Assembly (NCBI GenBank): GCA_947454155.1
Contig: CANGIT010000014.1
Coordinates: 21,008 to 85,007, forward strand
Length of the DNA: 64,000 nt
Direction: 5' to 3'
Origin: Chitinophagaceae bacterium
Lineage (GTDB): Bacteria; Bacteroidota; Bacteroidia; Chitinophagales; Chitinophagaceae
In this document: positions 7,252 to 16,094 of the stretch, in pieces
Layout: the number at the start of each line of letters is the position of its first letter
Numbering within the stretch: position 1 is the first letter of the stretch
Position numbers and translations under genes: made by a program
The notes under the pieces: generated by a model
What the model was told of the DNA's origin: nothing
Seen by the model: the letters and a program-made list of their open reading frames with translations, nothing else
Databases searched by the model: none

Positions 7252-10200
7252 ATGAATTTCAAAAGAATAAACAACCTTACCGGATGGGCCGTGTTTCTGC
7301 TGGCCAGTGCCGTTTATTTGCTGACCATGGAAGCCACCGGCAGCTTATGGGATTGCGGAGAGTTTGCTTCCAGTGCCTATAAAGTTCAAATCCCTCACCC
7401 TCCGGGCGCACCTTTGTTCGTTCTGATTGGAAGAATCTTCATGATTCCTTTTTCACCGGCCACTGCCGCTACGGGTATCAACACCATGAGTGCTTTGGCC
7501 AGTGCGTTCACTATATTATTTCTATTTTGGTCCATCACCCACTTTGCCCGTAAGATTGTTCAAAAAGATCAACGTGAGCTGACCACTTCCAATATCATGG
7601 CCATCATGGCCGCAGGTGTTGTAGGGGCTCTCGCTTACACTTTCTCCGATTCTTTCTGGTACAGTGCCGTTGAAGGTGAGGTATACGCATTGTCTTCTTT
7701 CTTCACTGCCGTTGTTTTCTGGGCCATGCTGAAATGGGAACAAAATGTTACCGAAGAACAGGAGCAAGGCATCAAAGGACATTTCACTCGCGCCGACCGC
7801 TGGATCATCCTCATTTTTTATCTGATGGGCCTTTCCATTGGCGTTCACTTATTGAACTTGCTGACCATCCCGGCTATCGTCATTATCTATTACTTCAAAA
7901 GATATAAGCCTACCAATTGGGGCACTTTGATGGCTTTCATTCTCGGTTGTGTTATCACCGGATTGGTTCAAAAAGCGGTTATCCAATGGAGCATCAAAGG
8001 CGCCGGCAACATGGACATATTTTTTGTGAACAGCCTCAACATGCCTTATTTCACCGGTTTTGCCTTCTTCTTCTTACTCCTTGGCGTATTGATCTTTTTC
8101 GGCTTGCGAATAGCCGGTAAAAACAATTGGAATTTTCTGAAACTCGGACTTTGGAGCTTCACTTTCATGCTGCTCGGTTACTCCACTTACTTCACCACCA
8201 TGGTAAGAAGTACGGCAGACCCAAGCGTAGATATGTTCAATGTTGACAATCCCGTGAGCTTGGTGGGCTATGTAAGCCGTGAACAATATGGCGATTGGCC
8301 GATACTTTACGGTCAAGATTTTACCGCACAAATTCAGGAAGCCAAAACAACCGATACTTATATCAAGGCCAATGGTAAATATGAAAAGAACGGCAAGAAA
8401 GTAGAATACATTTACGCTCCTGAAGACAAACACTTCTTCCCTCGCATGTGGGACATGAGCAACGACCAAGGACATGCCGACTATTATGCCAACTGGGCCG
8501 GCATCGGCAAAAACCAGGATGGCTCTTATGAACGTGCTCCAACCATGGCCGAAAACTTGGGCTTCTTCTTCAGCTATCAAATCAACTGGATGTATTGGCG
8601 TTATTTCATGTGGAATTTCTCAGGTAAGCAAAATGATATTCAAGGCACCAATATGGGCAATGTGCGCGATGGTAACTGGCTCACCGGCATTTCATTTTAT
8701 GATGATATGCGTTTAGGTAATCAAGACCTAATGCCAGATAGCATCAAGCATAACAAGGCCAATAACAAACTTTACATGTTGCCGTTCATACTCGGTTTGT
8801 TGGGCTTGTTCTACCAATACAGGAAAGACAGAAAAGACATGCTGATCACCACTTTGTTATTCTTCTTCACCGGCTTCGCCATTTGCCTCTACCTCAATCA
8901 GGCAGGTAACCAACCCCGTGAGCGTGATTATGCCTATGTAGGCTCATTCTATGCCTTCGCCATCTGGATCGGACTTGGTGTTTTATATGTAAAAGACCTT
9001 TTCGGCAGTTTCATTAAAAATGAACAATCCGCCATCATCGGTGCCGGCTTGTTATGTTTGCTGGCTGTGCCCGCCATCATGGCCGATCAGGAGTGGGACG
9101 ATCATGATCGCAGCCGCAAGACATTGGCCCGAGACCTTGCCAAAGATTATCTGGAAAGCTGCGCCCCCAACGCTATTCTCATTTCATTTGGAGATAATGA
9201 TACTTACCCGCTTTGGTATGCGCAGGAAGTGGAAGGCATCAGACCCGACATAAGAGTCATCAACAGCAGTTTGCTGGGTACCGACTGGTACATCAACCAG
9301 CTCCGCTATAAAGTAAACAACAGCGACCCCATCGATCCTATCTGGTCGGCTGCCGACATCGAAGGCTCTAAAAGAGATGTGGTGCGCTTCAATCCAAATG
9401 TACCGGGCGTTGATTCAAAATCATACATGGACCTGTATACTATGATGAAAGATTACGCAGGTTCTGACGATCCGGCCAAAGGCACCACAGAAAATGAAGG
9501 TGAAACCATCAATGTATTCCCTTCTCAAAATGTGAGCGTGCCAGTGGATGCAGATTTGGTTAGAAGAAATGGAACGGTAAATGCCAACGACATGATTGTT
9601 CCCGCTTTACAATTCAATATCGGCAAAAACTATCTCTATAAAAACGATGCGGCCATCCTCAACATCATTGCCGCCAACAAATGGAAACGTCCTATTTATT
9701 TCACTTCCGCCTATGGCGAACTGGGCTTTGAAAAATATCTTCGTCAGGATGGCATGACCTTCCGTTTGGTACCAATCGATAATGGCGGTGCCAACCTCGA
9801 CTGGGTGTCGGATAAGATGAACAACAAATTCGCTTTTGGCGGCTGCGAGAAAAAAGGTGTCTATTTCGATGAAGAAAACCGTCGTCACCTCAACAGCATC
9901 CGTTATGCTTATGCACAGGCCGCTGGCTCATTAGCCGATAATGGAAGAATGGAAGAAGCCAAAAAATTGCTGAACAAATGCGATAAAATGATGGATCAGG
10001 AAAATATGCCTTATGGTATGGTGGGCAGATTCCAACAACACAATTCCATCTCTTTACAAATGCTCTATTCGGCATACAAAGCCGGTGACAGCGTTCTGGC
10101 CGCCAAAATAACCAGAAGTCTGAAAAAAGACATGGAGCAGCAATCGTCCTATTATCAAAATCTGCCCGACAGAATGCAGGATAATCTCTCTCCCGAAGCT

Positions 10201-10350
10201 GAAAGAAATGCCGGATTGATCAAAGGCATGATGGGCATGGAACAGCAATTCAGAATGATCAAGGAAGCTGAAGCACAAGCTGCGCAGCGTAAAGACTCTG
10301 TCATGTCTTACCCTCAAATCAAATCTCAATTGAAGAAAGCCAATCCCTAA
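7252..10350 (+). CDS. DUF2723 multi-pass membrane protein (TMEM260-like glycosyltransferase candidate)
   Basis: 1032 residues from ATG 7252. The N-terminal half has about a dozen membrane helices and begins NLTGWAVFLLASAVYLLTME. The first loop WDCGEFASSAYKVQIPHPPG carries the acidic motif typical of DUF2723 and of GT-C glycosyltransferases. The C-terminal 400 residues are soluble, with FGDNDTYPLWYAQEVEGIRP and a helical end that may form TPR-like repeats. DUF2723 includes human TMEM260, a protein O-mannosyltransferase, so a role in protein glycosylation at the membrane is plausible but unproven here. It is a single gene closed by a bidirectional terminator. Its length and Bacteroidota origin fit the family. 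Confidence 0.88.
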   Translation: MNFKRINNLTGWAVFLLASAVYLLTMEATGSLWDCGEFASSAYKVQIPHPPGAPLFVLIGRIFMIPFSPATAATGINTMSALASAFTILFLFWSITHFARKIVQKDQRELTTSNIMAIMAAGVVGALAYTFSDSFWYSAVEGEVYALSSFFTAVVFWAMLKWEQNVTEEQEQGIKGHFTRADRWIILIFYLMGLSIGVHLLNLLTIPAIVIIYYFKRYKPTNWGTLMAFILGCVITGLVQKAVIQWSIKGAGNMDIFFVNSLNMPYFTGFAFFFLLLGVLIFFGLRIAGKNNWNFLKLGLWSFTFMLLGYSTYFTTMVRSTADPSVDMFNVDNPVSLVGYVSREQYGDWPILYGQDFTAQIQEAKTTDTYIKANGKYEKNGKKVEYIYAPEDKHFFPRMWDMSNDQGHADYYANWAGIGKNQDGSYERAPTMAENLGFFFSYQINWMYWRYFMWNFSGKQNDIQGTNMGNVRDGNWLTGISFYDDMRLGNQDLMPDSIKHNKANNKLYMLPFILGLLGLFYQYRKDRKDMLITTLLFFFTGFAICLYLNQAGNQPRERDYAYVGSFYAFAIWIGLGVLYVKDLFGSFIKNEQSAIIGAGLLCLLAVPAIMADQEWDDHDRSRKTLARDLAKDYLESCAPNAILISFGDNDTYPLWYAQEVEGIRPDIRVINSSLLGTDWYINQLRYKVNNSDPIDPIWSAADIEGSKRDVVRFNPNVPGVDSKSYMDLYTMMKDYAGSDDPAKGTTENEGETINVFPSQNVSVPVDADLVRRNGTVNANDMIVPALQFNIGKNYLYKNDAAILNIIAANKWKRPIYFTSAYGELGFEKYLRQDGMTFRLVPIDNGGANLDWVSDKMNNKFAFGGCEKKGVYFDEENRRHLNSIRYAYAQAAGSLADNGRMEEAKKLLNKCDKMMDQENMPYGMVGRFQQHNSISLQMLYSAYKAGDSVLAAKITRSLKKDMEQQSSYYQNLPDRMQDNLSPEAERNAGLIKGMMGMEQQFRMIKEAEAQAAQRKDSVMSYPQIKSQLKKANP

Positions 10351-10377
10351 AAGGATAAGAATCATCTTCCCATAAAA

Positions 10378-10419
10378 AAACAGGTTTAAAAAATGCATGA
10401 GCAGATTTTAAACCTGTTT
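10378..10419. terminator. Bidirectional terminator between DUF2723 gene and murB
   Basis: A 14-bp stem (AAACAGGTTTAAAA / TTTTAAACCTGTTT) around a 14-base loop, with T runs on both strands, sits between two convergent genes. Confidence 0.85.
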
Positions 10420-10452
10420 TTCGTTTATGGCTTTACGTCAGTCAATATACAG

Positions 10453-11469
10453 TCAATATACATTCACTTCCCTTTCGAGCCTTACCCCAAATTTTTCTTT
10501 CACTGATGCGATGATCTCCTGGCTGAGCGCTATGATTTCGGCGCCTTGGGCATGGGCATGGTTGACCAAAACCAGGGCTTGTTTTTCGTGACAACCCGCA
10601 TCACCTTTACGAAAACCTTTCCAGCCACATTGTTCAATCAGCCAGCCGGCGGCGAGTTTGACTTTATCCTGTGCAAGGACATAGCCGACAATCTGAGGAA
10701 ATAAGGCTTGCAGTTGGATGTACTGGTATTTTTCAATTTCAGGATTTTTGAAAAAACTTCCTGCATTACCGATTTGTGACGGGTCGGGAAGTTTGCTTCT
10801 TCTGATCTGCATAACAGCCTGGGCAATAGCAGCAATGGAGAGATCTTTTACCCCCATTCTTTCCAGTTCCTGTTGTATGGCACCATAACCGGTTTGATAA
10901 ACCGGCTTTTTGTTCAGCTTATATGTCACCGAAGTAATGATGAACTGTCCTTTGTATTTGTTTTTGAAAACACTTTCGCGATAGCCCAGCTCACAATCCT
11001 TCAATTGAAAAACCACTTTCTCTTTTTGGTGCAGATGGATGGCTTCCAACTCGTGAAAGACATCTTTCAGTTCCACCCCATAGGCGCCGATATTTTGCAT
11101 GGGCGAAGCGCCCACATTACCGGGAATCAGAGCGAGATTCTCCATACCGGCCCAGCCTCTTTCCACACAATGCATCACCAGACTATGCCAGTTAACGCCC
11201 GCTCCGGCTTTTATATAAATATGGTCCTCCTCTTCATTCACCACCTCCACACCAGCAATTTTGTTGTGTAAGACAGTATCCTCTATATCACGGGTGAATA
11301 ATATGTTGCTACCTCCACCCAAAATAAACAGGGTTTCATCATGCACAGAACTTTCATTGAGCCATGTCAACAATTCTGCTTCATGTTCTATGGTCACCAT
11401 CTTGCGGGCATGCACATCCATCCCGAAAGTATTGAATGGCCTGAGTGAGATGTTGTATTGAATGTTCAT
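10453..11469 (-). CDS. murB: UDP-N-acetylenolpyruvoylglucosamine reductase MurB
   Basis: 338 residues, type I (E. coli-like) length. The FAD-binding part has ILGGGSNILFT (about residue 49) and IPGNVGASPMQNIGAYGVEL. The catalytic set is visible: Arg164 in GYRESVF, Ser238 in GNAGSFFKNP and Glu334 in the last residues REVNVY. MurB reduces the enolpyruvyl group with NADPH to give UDP-MurNAc, the second committed step of peptidoglycan synthesis. It is the last gene of plsC-priA-murB, seven bases after priA. Confidence 0.97.
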   Translation of the reverse strand: MNIQYNISLRPFNTFGMDVHARKMVTIEHEAELLTWLNESSVHDETLFILGGGSNILFTRDIEDTVLHNKIAGVEVVNEEEDHIYIKAGAGVNWHSLVMHCVERGWAGMENLALIPGNVGASPMQNIGAYGVELKDVFHELEAIHLHQKEKVVFQLKDCELGYRESVFKNKYKGQFIITSVTYKLNKKPVYQTGYGAIQQELERMGVKDLSIAAIAQAVMQIRRSKLPDPSQIGNAGSFFKNPEIEKYQYIQLQALFPQIVGYVLAQDKVKLAAGWLIEQCGWKGFRKGDAGCHEKQALVLVNHAHAQGAEIIALSQEIIASVKEKFGVRLEREVNVY

Positions 11470-11476
11470 GTATCAG

Positions 11477-13957
11477 TTATTGAGGATCCGCATCTGCAAT
11501 GATAGTCACGGAGCGGTATATTTTTTCGGTTTGCAGCAAATTAATTTGATGGCGAATCACTTTTTTGAATTGTATGCCGCTGTCGCGTGGAATTTTAATG
11601 ATGAGTTCCATGTGATAAAGATTCCTGAGCCTCGGAATTACGGGCTGCGCCGGACCGATGATTTGATTAGGCATATCCTTTTTCAACAAGGCTGCCAGTT
11701 TTTCGGAGGCATGACGAACCAGGTCGGCATCTTTATGTTTTAATGTAAGTTTCACCAAACGGCTAAACGGCGGATAGCCAAACTCTTTTCGGGTGTCCAG
11801 TTCCTGTTTGAACATGGATGCATGATCATGGTCTTGCACCCATTGTATGACCGGGTGTTTTACATTGATGGCCTGGATCAGCACCTTGCCCTGCTCCCCT
11901 TTTCGGCCGGCTCTTCCGCTCACTTGTTCCATGAGCTGAAACGCTCTTTCATTCACCCTGAAATCGGCAAAGCTGAGTAAGCCATCGGCATCAAGGATGC
12001 CTACCAATCCTACTTTTTCAAAATCGAGACCTTTCACCACCATTTGCGTACCCACCAGCACATCCAAACGATGCTGCTCAAACGTCTGAATCAACGTATC
12101 ATGTGCTGTTTTACCTTTCACACTGTCTACATCCATACGGGCGATCCGCAGCTCGGGCAATTCTGCCTCCAACAACTCTTCAATCTTTTCTGTCCCGAAA
12201 TTTTTCTCGAGCCAGTCGTTAGATCCACAAGCCGTACAAGCGGTAAGCTTGGGGTAAATGCTGCCACAATAATGACAGTGCAGTTTATTGCTATGCTTAT
12301 GTAGGGTAAGCGACACATCACAATGCAGGCATTGTGGAATAAATCCGCAAGCCCCGCAAATCAGATAGGGATTATAGCCTCTTCTGTTTTGAAAAAGTAT
12401 CACCTGTTTTTTATCTGCCACTGTTTGACGGATGGCTTCCTTCAACACCTCGCTGATGATTACTTTTCCTTTCTTTTTGTCTTGCAAAACATTTACAACA
12501 TCAATTTTGGGAAGTTGCAAACCGCCGAATCTTTCTTTCAATTCCACCAGACCATACTTGCTTTGCTTGGCATTGAAATAACTCTCGATGGAGGGCGTAC
12601 CGCTGCCGAGGAGAACTTTGGCATTAAATAACGAAGCATAATAAATCGCAGCATCCCTTGCATTATAACGGGGTGCAGGATCTTGTTGCTTGAAAGAGCC
12701 ATCATGTTCCTCATCCACAATGATCAGCCCCAAATGGCGAAAAGGAAGGAACAAAGCACTTCTCGCCCCTAGCACCACACTTACTTTCCTATCACGAATA
12801 CGGTTCCATAATTCGATTCTTTCCTGGTCGTTGAATTTGGAATGATACACTGCAATATGTCCGCCAAAATGTTTTTGTAATCGACGTATAATTTGTGAAG
12901 TCAGCGCAATTTCAGGTAGCAGGTAGAGCACTTGTTGTTGTTGCTGAATCGCGTCGGCCATCTGTTTGATATACAGCTGGGTTTTTCCGCTGCCGGTAAC
13001 ACCATGTAAGAGACATACTTTTTTTGAAGTGAATGCAAGGTTGATTTCATCCAGCGCTTTTTGCTGCGCAGCAGAAAGTTGGAAATCAATGTTTATGTTG
13101 GGAGGAAGCTGGGCAATACGGTCTACATTACGCTTCTCCGTTAGCAAGATGCCTTTTTCCACCAGGGCATTCAATTGAGCTGATGTGGCATTGGCTTTTT
13201 TCAGCAATGACGTTTGTAGCACCTCTCCTTCCGTTTTGTGCAGGTGCAGAAAAGCCAGCAAGAGTTCCATTTGTTTGGGTGCGCCTTTCCAATCATTGAG
13301 CAGCGCAGCCAGTTCTGCTTCCTGCCTGAAGCGAGGCGACAAAGCCACATAATTCTCTTTGCGAGGTTTATACTTCTCAGTTAGTTTTTCCCAGATAAAG
13401 CAAACCTGCTTGTCAATCAATGACCGAACTACAGGATACACATGCGATCCCTCCAGCAGCAATTGTACTTCGTGTATCTGTAACTGTTTTCTGATGAGCA
13501 AAGCTTCTGCCAAAACATACTCTTCGTCAGTAAGCCCAGAGAAATCATCTCCAAACTCCTCTTGAAACATCAGTATCGATTCGCTGCTCAATTTGAAATT
13601 CGCTGGTAAGGCAGCCGCCATCACTTCTCCTTCGGTGCACATATAATATTCCGTTATCCACTCCCACAATTTCAATTGTTGAGAAAACAACAGCGGTGCA
13701 TCATCCAGTACATTCAATATCGGCTTTGTTGCATAAGGTGGCTGTACCGATGAAAGATCTTTCACCACACCAGCATATTTTCTGTTGTTGCCAAAAACCA
13801 CTTCCACTCTATAGCCCGGATGTACTTTGTTATGCCAAGCTACTGGTACATGATAGGTATACACCTGCGGCAAAGCAAGCGGTAAGATCACCCGAGCCCA
13901 TAAGACCGGCTTTTCTTCAGTGAACATATTTTGTTGCAATTTCGGCATGACAATCAT
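11477..13957 (-). CDS. priA: Primosomal protein N' (replication restart helicase PriA)
   Basis: 826 residues. Order of parts: N-terminal 3'-DNA-binding domain; helicase motif I GVTGSGKTQLYI near residue 321; motif II DEEHDGSFKQ; a zinc region with eight cysteines at about residues 530-585 (CGACGF, CLHC, CHYCG, CTACGS); helicase motifs V-VI around VGTQMVVKGLDF and QVSGRAGR. PriA finds stalled forks and reloads the replisome, and binds the SSB tip. The start overlaps the plsC stop by four bases. Other in-frame Met codons (residues 4 and 11) are possible starts. Confidence 0.96.
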   Translation of the reverse strand: MIVMPKLQQNMFTEEKPVLWARVILPLALPQVYTYHVPVAWHNKVHPGYRVEVVFGNNRKYAGVVKDLSSVQPPYATKPILNVLDDAPLLFSQQLKLWEWITEYYMCTEGEVMAAALPANFKLSSESILMFQEEFGDDFSGLTDEEYVLAEALLIRKQLQIHEVQLLLEGSHVYPVVRSLIDKQVCFIWEKLTEKYKPRKENYVALSPRFRQEAELAALLNDWKGAPKQMELLLAFLHLHKTEGEVLQTSLLKKANATSAQLNALVEKGILLTEKRNVDRIAQLPPNINIDFQLSAAQQKALDEINLAFTSKKVCLLHGVTGSGKTQLYIKQMADAIQQQQQVLYLLPEIALTSQIIRRLQKHFGGHIAVYHSKFNDQERIELWNRIRDRKVSVVLGARSALFLPFRHLGLIIVDEEHDGSFKQQDPAPRYNARDAAIYYASLFNAKVLLGSGTPSIESYFNAKQSKYGLVELKERFGGLQLPKIDVVNVLQDKKKGKVIISEVLKEAIRQTVADKKQVILFQNRRGYNPYLICGACGFIPQCLHCDVSLTLHKHSNKLHCHYCGSIYPKLTACTACGSNDWLEKNFGTEKIEELLEAELPELRIARMDVDSVKGKTAHDTLIQTFEQHRLDVLVGTQMVVKGLDFEKVGLVGILDADGLLSFADFRVNERAFQLMEQVSGRAGRKGEQGKVLIQAINVKHPVIQWVQDHDHASMFKQELDTRKEFGYPPFSRLVKLTLKHKDADLVRHASEKLAALLKKDMPNQIIGPAQPVIPRLRNLYHMELIIKIPRDSGIQFKKVIRHQINLLQTEKIYRSVTIIADADPQ

Positions 13958-14718
13958 TTACCAATCCAGGTGGCTTTGTATTTGAGTAGACCGGCCTCCA
14001 TGATTTCAAATACTTTTTGCTTTAACAATGGCAGCTCATCCAATGTGTAACCCTCTACCGCCACTTCTTCGAGATAGACCACTCTGGATTTTCCGGGGGT
14101 TAGACTCAGCATGCTGTTGTAGTTCATCCGATCGAAGGTGTCTAAAAAAAGTAAGGGTCGAATGGGTGTTTGGGTTTCGATAGCTATCCGAAAAGCCCCG
14201 TCATAAAATTTAATCAAGGGATTAGGCGTTGTATTGAAAGTACCTTCGGGGGCCAGGATAATGGAAATATTTTGGCTGATGGCAGCTTTAAGATCACTCA
14301 CACTTCTGGCACGGTCTGTGGCATCATCACGCTTTACCATCACTACTGCACTTTTATAAATATAGCCAAACACCGGAATTTTTGAAATTTCGAATTTCCC
14401 GAGTCCACGGATCCGTTGACGCCTTACCGCTTTTAAAATAATCAGGGCATCAAGATATGAAATGTGGTTGAATACAAATACCGAAGGCCGGTCTTCGGTA
14501 TGAGGCGCTTCATAAATATTTCGATGATACATCACCCAGCAAAACATGCCTACATCCACTGCGCGCCGGCTTATATAATAGACAGCATTGCCGCGTTTAT
14601 GTTCGGGCAGTAATAAGGTGAGCAATACCAGTGGAAATAAAACAAGCACAATAATCAACAATACCATTATCGCATATACATTATACAATAACAGCAGAAT
14701 CTTTCGTAAAAAGTGCAT
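13954..14718 (-). CDS. plsC: 1-acyl-sn-glycerol-3-phosphate acyltransferase
   Basis: 254 residues. An N-terminal hydrophobic anchor (about 5-35) is followed by the acyltransferase motif NHISYLD (HX4D) near residue 85 and by APEGTFN (EGT motif) near residue 160, the two blocks that define PlsC-type enzymes. It would transfer an acyl chain to lysophosphatidic acid at the inner membrane; other lyso-lipid acceptors cannot be excluded. First gene of the plsC-priA-murB unit. Confidence 0.9.
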   Translation of the reverse strand: MHFLRKILLLLYNVYAIMVLLIIVLVLFPLVLLTLLLPEHKRGNAVYYISRRAVDVGMFCWVMYHRNIYEAPHTEDRPSVFVFNHISYLDALIILKAVRRQRIRGLGKFEISKIPVFGYIYKSAVVMVKRDDATDRARSVSDLKAAISQNISIILAPEGTFNTTPNPLIKFYDGAFRIAIETQTPIRPLLFLDTFDRMNYNSMLSLTPGKSRVVYLEEVAVEGYTLDELPLLKQKVFEIMEAGLLKYKATWIGK

Positions 14719-14739
14719 AAGATTGCGAATGTAATGAAA

Positions 14740-14809
14740 TGTTTGGGGTTTGATGTTTTGGGTTTGGGGTTTGTGATTTGTTATTGGTTATTGGTTGTTG
14801 GTTAACGGT
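14740..14809. repeat. 7-bp-period array upstream of rplU
   Basis: Ten heptamers in phase, from TGTTTGG and GGTTTGA through GGTTTGT to TATTGGT, TATTGGT and TGTTGGT. It lies in the divergent gap between plsC and rplU, 180 bases before the rplU promoter. Apart from the promoter nothing else is visible in this 298-base gap. Confidence 0.65.
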
Positions 14810-14986
14810 GGATTTCGGTCAACAAACTGACTTGTTAGCGAGTTATTATCTCAATTCAGGAGGAATTTATCGGATGGGCACATGGCAAACAGTTAGTTTT
14901 GCGACGAAAAAGCTTGCCAATGGGTTGATTTCGGCTTATTTGGAAAAAAAGATCAAAAAAACTTTACTAGAATAGTGTAAAACCAT

Positions 14987-15000
14987 TACCTTTGCCGTCC
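14987..15000 (+). promoter_or_regulatory. rplU promoter -7 region
   Basis: TACCTTTGCCGTCC, containing TAnnTTTG at 14987-14994. A TTTA lies at a -33-like distance (14963-14966). The leader, about 18 bases, resembles that of rpmB (AATTYAGGAA). Confidence 0.7.
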
Positions 15001-15016
15001 TAAATTCAGGAAACTT

Positions 15017-15322
15017 ATGTTGGCAATCGTAAAAATCGCTGGACAGCAATTTAAAGTAAAAGCGGGTGACAGTTTATATGTACCCCATATTGATGGCAAA
15101 GCCGGAGACGCTGTAGAATTCTCCGATGTATTGTTTACCGACAACGGTGGCAGCATCAACAGCGGAGCACAGGTTAAAGCTGTTGTTAAAGCCGAGATCA
15201 TCAATGATCTGGTAAAAGGACAAAAAGTCATCGCCTTCAAAATGAAAAGAAGGAAAGGCTTCCGTAAAAAACACGGCCATCGTACACAGTACACCCACAT
15301 CAAAGTAACTTCAATTGCTTAA
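15017..15322 (+). CDS. rplU: 50S ribosomal protein L21
   Basis: 101 residues; MLAIVKIAGQQFKVKAGDSL opens as L21 does, and HGHRTQYTHIKVTSI closes it. It contacts 23S rRNA near L20. First gene of rplU-rpmA, the usual pair. Confidence 0.97.
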   Translation: MLAIVKIAGQQFKVKAGDSLYVPHIDGKAGDAVEFSDVLFTDNGGSINSGAQVKAVVKAEIINDLVKGQKVIAFKMKRRKGFRKKHGHRTQYTHIKVTSIA

Positions 15323-15365
15323 TCAGATTTTGAACATTTGGTTTTCAAAATAAAAAGTATAAACA

Positions 15366-15620
15366 ATGGCACATAAAAAAGGTGAAGGTTCGGTAAAAAA
15401 TGGCCGTGATTCACAAAGCAAAAGACTTGGCGTAAAAATTTATGGCGGACAAGCCGCTGAAGCTGGTAACATCATCTTACGTCAACGCGGAACCGTTTAT
15501 CATCCGGGTAAGAATGTTGGATTAGGAAAAGACTTCACCATTTTCGCTCTTGCTGATGGTGTTGTTGAGTTCAGAAAATCAAAAGGCGATAAAACGCTTG
15601 TTTCTGTAAACTCGATCTAA
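15366..15620 (+). CDS. rpmA: 50S ribosomal protein L27
   Basis: 84 residues; [20 protein letters not shown] followed by GVKIYGGQ and IILRQRGT is diagnostic. There is no N-terminal extension needing cleavage, so the N-terminus can reach the peptidyl transferase centre directly. It is 43 bases after rplU. Confidence 0.97.
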   Translation: MAHKKGEGSVKNGRDSQSKRLGVKIYGGQAAEAGNIILRQRGTVYHPGKNVGLGKDFTIFALADGVVEFRKSKGDKTLVSVNSI

Positions 15621-15708
15621 TCTTAAAAAAAATAAAAAATTTTTTTGGTAGTTAAAAAATACTAATTACTTTTAAGCATTATTTACTAACCAATTAAATT
15701 TTAAACAA

Positions 15709-15954
15709 ATGGCTACAAAGAAAAAAGCTGCTCCTGCAAAGAAAGCCGCTCCTGCAAAAAAAGCTGCTCCTGCTAAGAAAGCTGCTCCTGCAAAAAAAGC
15801 TGCTGCTAAGAAAGCTGCTCCTGCAAAAAAAGCTGCTCCTGCTAAGAAAGCTGCTCCTGCAAAAAAAGCTGCTCCTGCTAAGAAAGCCGCTCCTGCAAAA
15901 AAAGCTGCTGCTAAAAAAGCTCCTGCTAAGAAAGCTGCTGCTAAGAAAGCGTAA
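15709..15954 (+). CDS. Histone H1-like Lys/Ala/Pro-repeat protein
   Basis: 81 residues composed almost only of Ala, Lys and Pro: MATKKK followed by about a dozen AAPAKK hexapeptides, some shortened to AAAKK. This is the composition of bacterial histone-H1-like C-terminal domains, which bind DNA non-specifically by charge; no globular domain is present. The repeat is visible in DNA as an 18-base unit (GCTCCTGCAAAGAAAGCC and variants), so copy number may vary. It follows rpmA by 88 AT-rich bases and has its own terminator. A nucleoid-compacting role is inference. Confidence 0.85.
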   Translation: MATKKKAAPAKKAAPAKKAAPAKKAAPAKKAAAKKAAPAKKAAPAKKAAPAKKAAPAKKAAPAKKAAAKKAPAKKAAAKKA

Positions 15955-15979
15955 TCTTTGCTTGAAGCAAAAGATAATG

Positions 15980-15999
15980 GTCCCGGTATTTACCGGGAC
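15980..15999 (+). terminator. Terminator of the histone-like gene
   Basis: Perfect 9-bp stem (GTCCCGGTA / TACCGGGAC) with a 2-base loop followed by seven T, 25 bases after the stop codon. Confidence 0.85.
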
Positions 16000-16082
16000 T
16001 TTTTTATGCCCCATCCCAACAATCAATAATATCTCTTGCAAATTCACTTTGAAATTAGCATCGGAACTCTTTTCGCTTTCCC

Positions 16083-16090
16083 TACTTTTG
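16083..16090 (+). promoter_or_regulatory. -7 box abutting the polX ATG
   Basis: TACTTTTG fits TAnnTTTG and ends four bases before the ATG at 16095. If used, the transcript would start at or within a base or two of the start codon, giving a leaderless mRNA. Confidence 0.5.
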
Positions 16091-16094
16091 CAAC

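Noticed and set aside
15694..16047. Ser/Phe/Cys-rich frame antisense to the histone-like gene
   Set aside because: Reads the complement of the AAPAKK repeat and runs through the terminator.
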